In this document: piece by piece, positions 61,644 through 64,000 of the stretch
Numbering within the stretch: position 1 is the stretch's first letter
Layout: each line of letters begins with the position of its first letter
DNA from: Parachlamydia acanthamoebae
GTDB taxonomy: Bacteria; Chlamydiota; Chlamydiia; Chlamydiales; Parachlamydiaceae
Length of the DNA stretch: 64,000 nt
Assembly: GCF_000875975.1 (NCBI RefSeq)
Contig: NZ_BAWW01000057.1
Coordinates: forward strand, 1-64,000
Reading direction: 5' to 3'
Program-made: the position numbers and the translations under genes
The notes under the pieces: generated by a model
What the model saw: only the letters and a program-made list of their open reading frames with translations
What the model was told of the DNA's origin: nothing
The model's database searches: none

Positions 61644-64000
61644 TCAATCGTTTTGTTGAGCTGCGCAAATCTGATCAATTCTATAATTAAAATAATCTAT
61701 CGCGGAAATCAATTGTTCTGGAGTGGTAATCATTTCTGCTCGCTGAATTCGCAGTGCCCGTAAAGCTTTTTCCGCATTAAATCTAAATTCGCGAGGATTG
61801 ATTAGAAAATTTTCAGCTAAATCCTGAATGGATTTTTCAATCGCAAGACACAGCAAAACGAGACCTGTTCTTCCAACTCCTGCACTGCAGTGAATCAAAG
61901 TTGAATTCTCTGGTGACAAGTTTTCCAATTCAATGATGTGATTAATCAGATTGTGTAGCTGAGTACTTGTCCTTCCCCTATGATCTTGCCAATCTTTGAT
62001 ATGCAGGTGTTTGATTCTTTGTTCTTGAGATGTTTGTTCACATTTCACTGAAAACTCTCGAAGCTCTAGTCCAGGCATCAGAATTTCACTTAAAAGTTCG
62101 ACATCTATTGATTGAGAAAGTTGATCTTCGAAGAGCCCTTTTTGCTCTTTCTGAGTAGGCCAATAACGTACGCATTTTACAGTTGATCCCTCTGAAAAAT
62201 CTGTCGCCATTACGATAAGAGAAGTCTTGACCTTTAAAGCTGCGCTCCAAAAATCTCCTTGAGTAGTGATTAAGGGACCTTGTGTCGCATAACGTATTCT
62301 TTTATCGATTCCATCAATGCGACTTCCATTTAAGTAAAATCCAATTTCTTGCGAAATAGAATTGTAGTCATAGGGCATTATGTCTGGATAACGATTGAGG
62401 GAACGATTGATTAGGGCTTCTTGAACATTCAAGAATCGCTTGAAAGATACCTTTTCCAAAAGCCTAATCGCTTCCTGTTCTGTCGTGATTAGTGTAGGAT
62501 TTTGATTACTTAATTCAATACTTTGGGATAATGGGGTATTTAGAGTTTGGAGAAAGGCTTTGCCCTTGCCTTCCCGTATAATCTTTATGCGCTTAAAGCG
62601 GCTTTGTAAACCAAAAAGATCATATTTGAAGTCAAAAGCAAGGGGCTTTGGACTAGGTGGAAATTGAAAGCAATATCTACAAGATTGAATATTGATTGTT
62701 TTTAGCGTTTTGGATTGCAAAATCTCTCTCAAAGCAAAGAAATCGATGAATTCGATTGATTCGAGCCCTAGATTTTCTAATGTTGGTAATCTTGCAATAG
62801 ATTTTAAAGTTAAGGGAGGCAAGATGCTTTTCGAGCATTCCCCGTCTTCATCTGTATAATACAGAAAACCTAGCGTTTTTAGATTTCCCATCAATTCAGG
62901 TTTTAGAAAGGGGCGGATTGAAGATCCTCTGCGTACAACAATCTCTATCTTTTCCAGTTGAGGCATGTTTTCAAATAAGGACAAATGAAAGGAGGAGAAC
63001 TCAAAGTCTACGTGAATCTCCCTAAGGTTAGAGAGTTGACCATCTTTAAGCAATTTTTTCCATTTGTCATCGAAGCAAGTTGTTAACATCAATGATTCCA
63101 AGTTAGGAAAAAGAGAGGGAAGAAATTTATATATGGAGCACTTCAGATCAACTCTCAAATGTTTTAAATAAGAGCCGTATTTTTCCAAAACTGGGATATG
63201 ACTTTGCGTGTATTTTATGGGATTTTTAAGAAGCTTTGCTAAGCATTTGGAAATCAGATCCTCTATAGCATTTGATACGATTTCACTATTTTGACAGACG
63301 TCATCATGGTAGAGATCGATAAAGATTTGTAATAACTCAGGATGATATTTTGAATCCGAGCAGTAACGTTCTAGATGACTAAGCTCTTTTTGGAAATCTA
63401 AAAGAATCGATGCCCTGATATAGGATTTAAGCTGTTCAGGTTGGAGTTGTTGCAAATTAGCCGATTCGCAACAACACGAGTGTTCTAACAATAATTCTAA
63501 GATAAGTGGATCTCTTTTGTTAATTTCATCTAATTTTGCCGGGATGTCAGCTGCTTTAAAATCCCTTTGGAGGATTATGGAATAGAGATGGAAAACCTTA
63601 TTGTTGCAGGTAATGCTATAATCGGCATATTCGGCTGTATTCACCCCACTGATGTTGACACTGAAATGATGATCCACAAATTCTTTTAATACATCAGAAG
63701 GAACTGCATGTGTGAATACAAATAAAGGCTCATAAGGGGGGATTAGTTCCAGTGTTTTTTTTAAGGCCGCGGGGAATTTTTTTAGTGCGGTGAAGCTAAG
63801 AAATTCATCAAACTTTTTATCAAAGACAAGGCTGTTGGAATTTCGGAAATAGAGAAGTATTTGTGAAAATTTTTTGTAAACGGGTCCCAGAATTTTGGGA
63901 TCATATTCCTCTATATTTTCTAAGATGTGATTAAATTTCTTAAAAAAAATATTCACCTCATCATCGCTTGGAGCCTTGGTGAGAGGGTAGCTTTCATGTG
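61644..64000 (-). CDS. BTB-like/LRR-like/protein-tyrosine-phosphatase protein, 5' end beyond window
   Basis: At least 785 residues are visible; the frame stays open through 64000, so the start lies outside. An internal GTG at 63956 is not the likely start because the paralogue has about 80 more residues there. It is colinear with 58405-60966: V-F-D-K-K-F-D-E-F-L-S-F, the BTB-like E-Y-A-D-Y-S-I-T-C-N, LRR-like L-P-T-L-E-N-L-G-L, S-L-N-R-Y for the R-N-R-Y loop, T-Q-G-P-L, W-Q-D-H, and H-C-S-A-G-V-G-R-T-G. The catalytic Asp, Cys and Arg are kept. The two PTP-end halves are closest, while the LRR part differs more, as expected if targets diverged. It arose by tandem duplication. Confidence 0.8.
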   Translation of the reverse strand, partial: HESYPLTKAPSDDEVNIFFKKFNHILENIEEYDPKILGPVYKKFSQILLYFRNSNSLVFDKKFDEFLSFTALKKFPAALKKTLELIPPYEPLFVFTHAVPSDVLKEFVDHHFSVNISGVNTAEYADYSITCNNKVFHLYSIILQRDFKAADIPAKLDEINKRDPLILELLLEHSCCCESANLQQLQPEQLKSYIRASILLDFQKELSHLERYCSDSKYHPELLQIFIDLYHDDVCQNSEIVSNAIEDLISKCLAKLLKNPIKYTQSHIPVLEKYGSYLKHLRVDLKCSIYKFLPSLFPNLESLMLTTCFDDKWKKLLKDGQLSNLREIHVDFEFSSFHLSLFENMPQLEKIEIVVRRGSSIRPFLKPELMGNLKTLGFLYYTDEDGECSKSILPPLTLKSIARLPTLENLGLESIEFIDFFALREILQSKTLKTINIQSCRYCFQFPPSPKPLAFDFKYDLFGLQSRFKRIKIIREGKGKAFLQTLNTPLSQSIELSNQNPTLITTEQEAIRLLEKVSFKRFLNVQEALINRSLNRYPDIMPYDYNSISQEIGFYLNGSRIDGIDKRIRYATQGPLITTQGDFWSAALKVKTSLIVMATDFSEGSTVKCVRYWPTQKEQKGLFEDQLSQSIDVELLSEILMPGLELREFSVKCEQTSQEQRIKHLHIKDWQDHRGRTSTQLHNLINHIIELENLSPENSTLIHCSAGVGRTGLVLLCLAIEKSIQDLAENFLINPREFRFNAEKALRALRIQRAEMITTPEQLISAIDYFNYRIDQICAAQQND

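Noticed and set aside
1-64000. tRNA, rRNA or riboswitch genes
   Set aside because: I looked in the gaps between genes and saw no cloverleaf ends, rRNA stretches or riboswitch cores; a covariance-model search could still find a small RNA.

Overview
The window looks like a chromosomal segment of an amoeba-associated (Parachlamydiaceae-type) chlamydia. It is AT-rich. Two blocks match chlamydial core gene order as I know it: rpsL, rpsG, fusA, rpsJ, and sppA/sohB, polA, coaE, rho followed by a conserved exported protein. rodA lies next to birA, and a DUF47 (PhoU-like) gene precedes a PiT phosphate permease, as in Chlamydiaceae. Between these blocks sit eukaryote-like and exported proteins typical of intracellular bacteria, plus several decaying genes. 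The organism assignment is an inference from gene order and content; no database was searched.

Layout. 1-5.3 kb: a transposase-like tail, a LysR pseudogene, a possible lipid-kinase-like protein, a GNAT-Nudix fusion and an ankyrin/coiled-coil protein. 5.3-14.4 kb: two LysR regulators, each divergent from HAD-superfamily genes (one HAD gene broken by a single-base frameshift, one a tandem double-domain protein), enclosing a complete polar amino-acid ABC transporter operon. 14.4-20.2 kb: a large protein with the C-K-S-x-x-D-R-T active-site motif of SopB/IpgD and INPP4 inositol-phosphate phosphatases, a CsoR copper repressor with a Cys-rich exported protein and a matching operator, small membrane proteins, and a decayed AbiC-like phage-defence gene. 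20.2-32.5 kb: transport and metabolism (KefB-like antiporter, Ala/Gly:Na+ symporter, inositol monophosphatase, large acyl-CoA dehydrogenase, SnoaL-like protein, glycyl-tRNA synthetase, HIT-like protein, CorA, DUF47 and PiT). 32.5-36.3 kb: a tandem ~880-bp duplication in which one copy has decayed, then a proline-rich ankyrin protein. 36.3-47.9 kb: the ribosomal/EF-G block, an exported methyltransferase-like protein, rodA, birA, pyruvate phosphate dikinase and exported or membrane proteins. 48-51.4 kb: an AAA/DUF4143 ATPase preceded by 33-bp direct repeats, a hotdog protein, a VOC protein and a Ser/Pro-rich protein. 51.6-58.4 kb: the sppA-polA-coaE-rho block. 58.4-64 kb: two large paralogues with BTB-like, leucine-rich-repeat-like and classical protein-tyrosine-phosphatase regions, separated by an exported thioredoxin. 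The second runs off the end of the window.

The strongest candidates for undescribed biology are the paired BTB-LRR-PTP proteins, the SopB/INPP4-motif protein and the repeated LysR/HAD modules. The first two combine eukaryotic signalling domains and plausibly act on host phosphotyrosine, ubiquitin-ligase or inositol-lipid signalling. That is inference: secretion cannot be seen from sequence alone.
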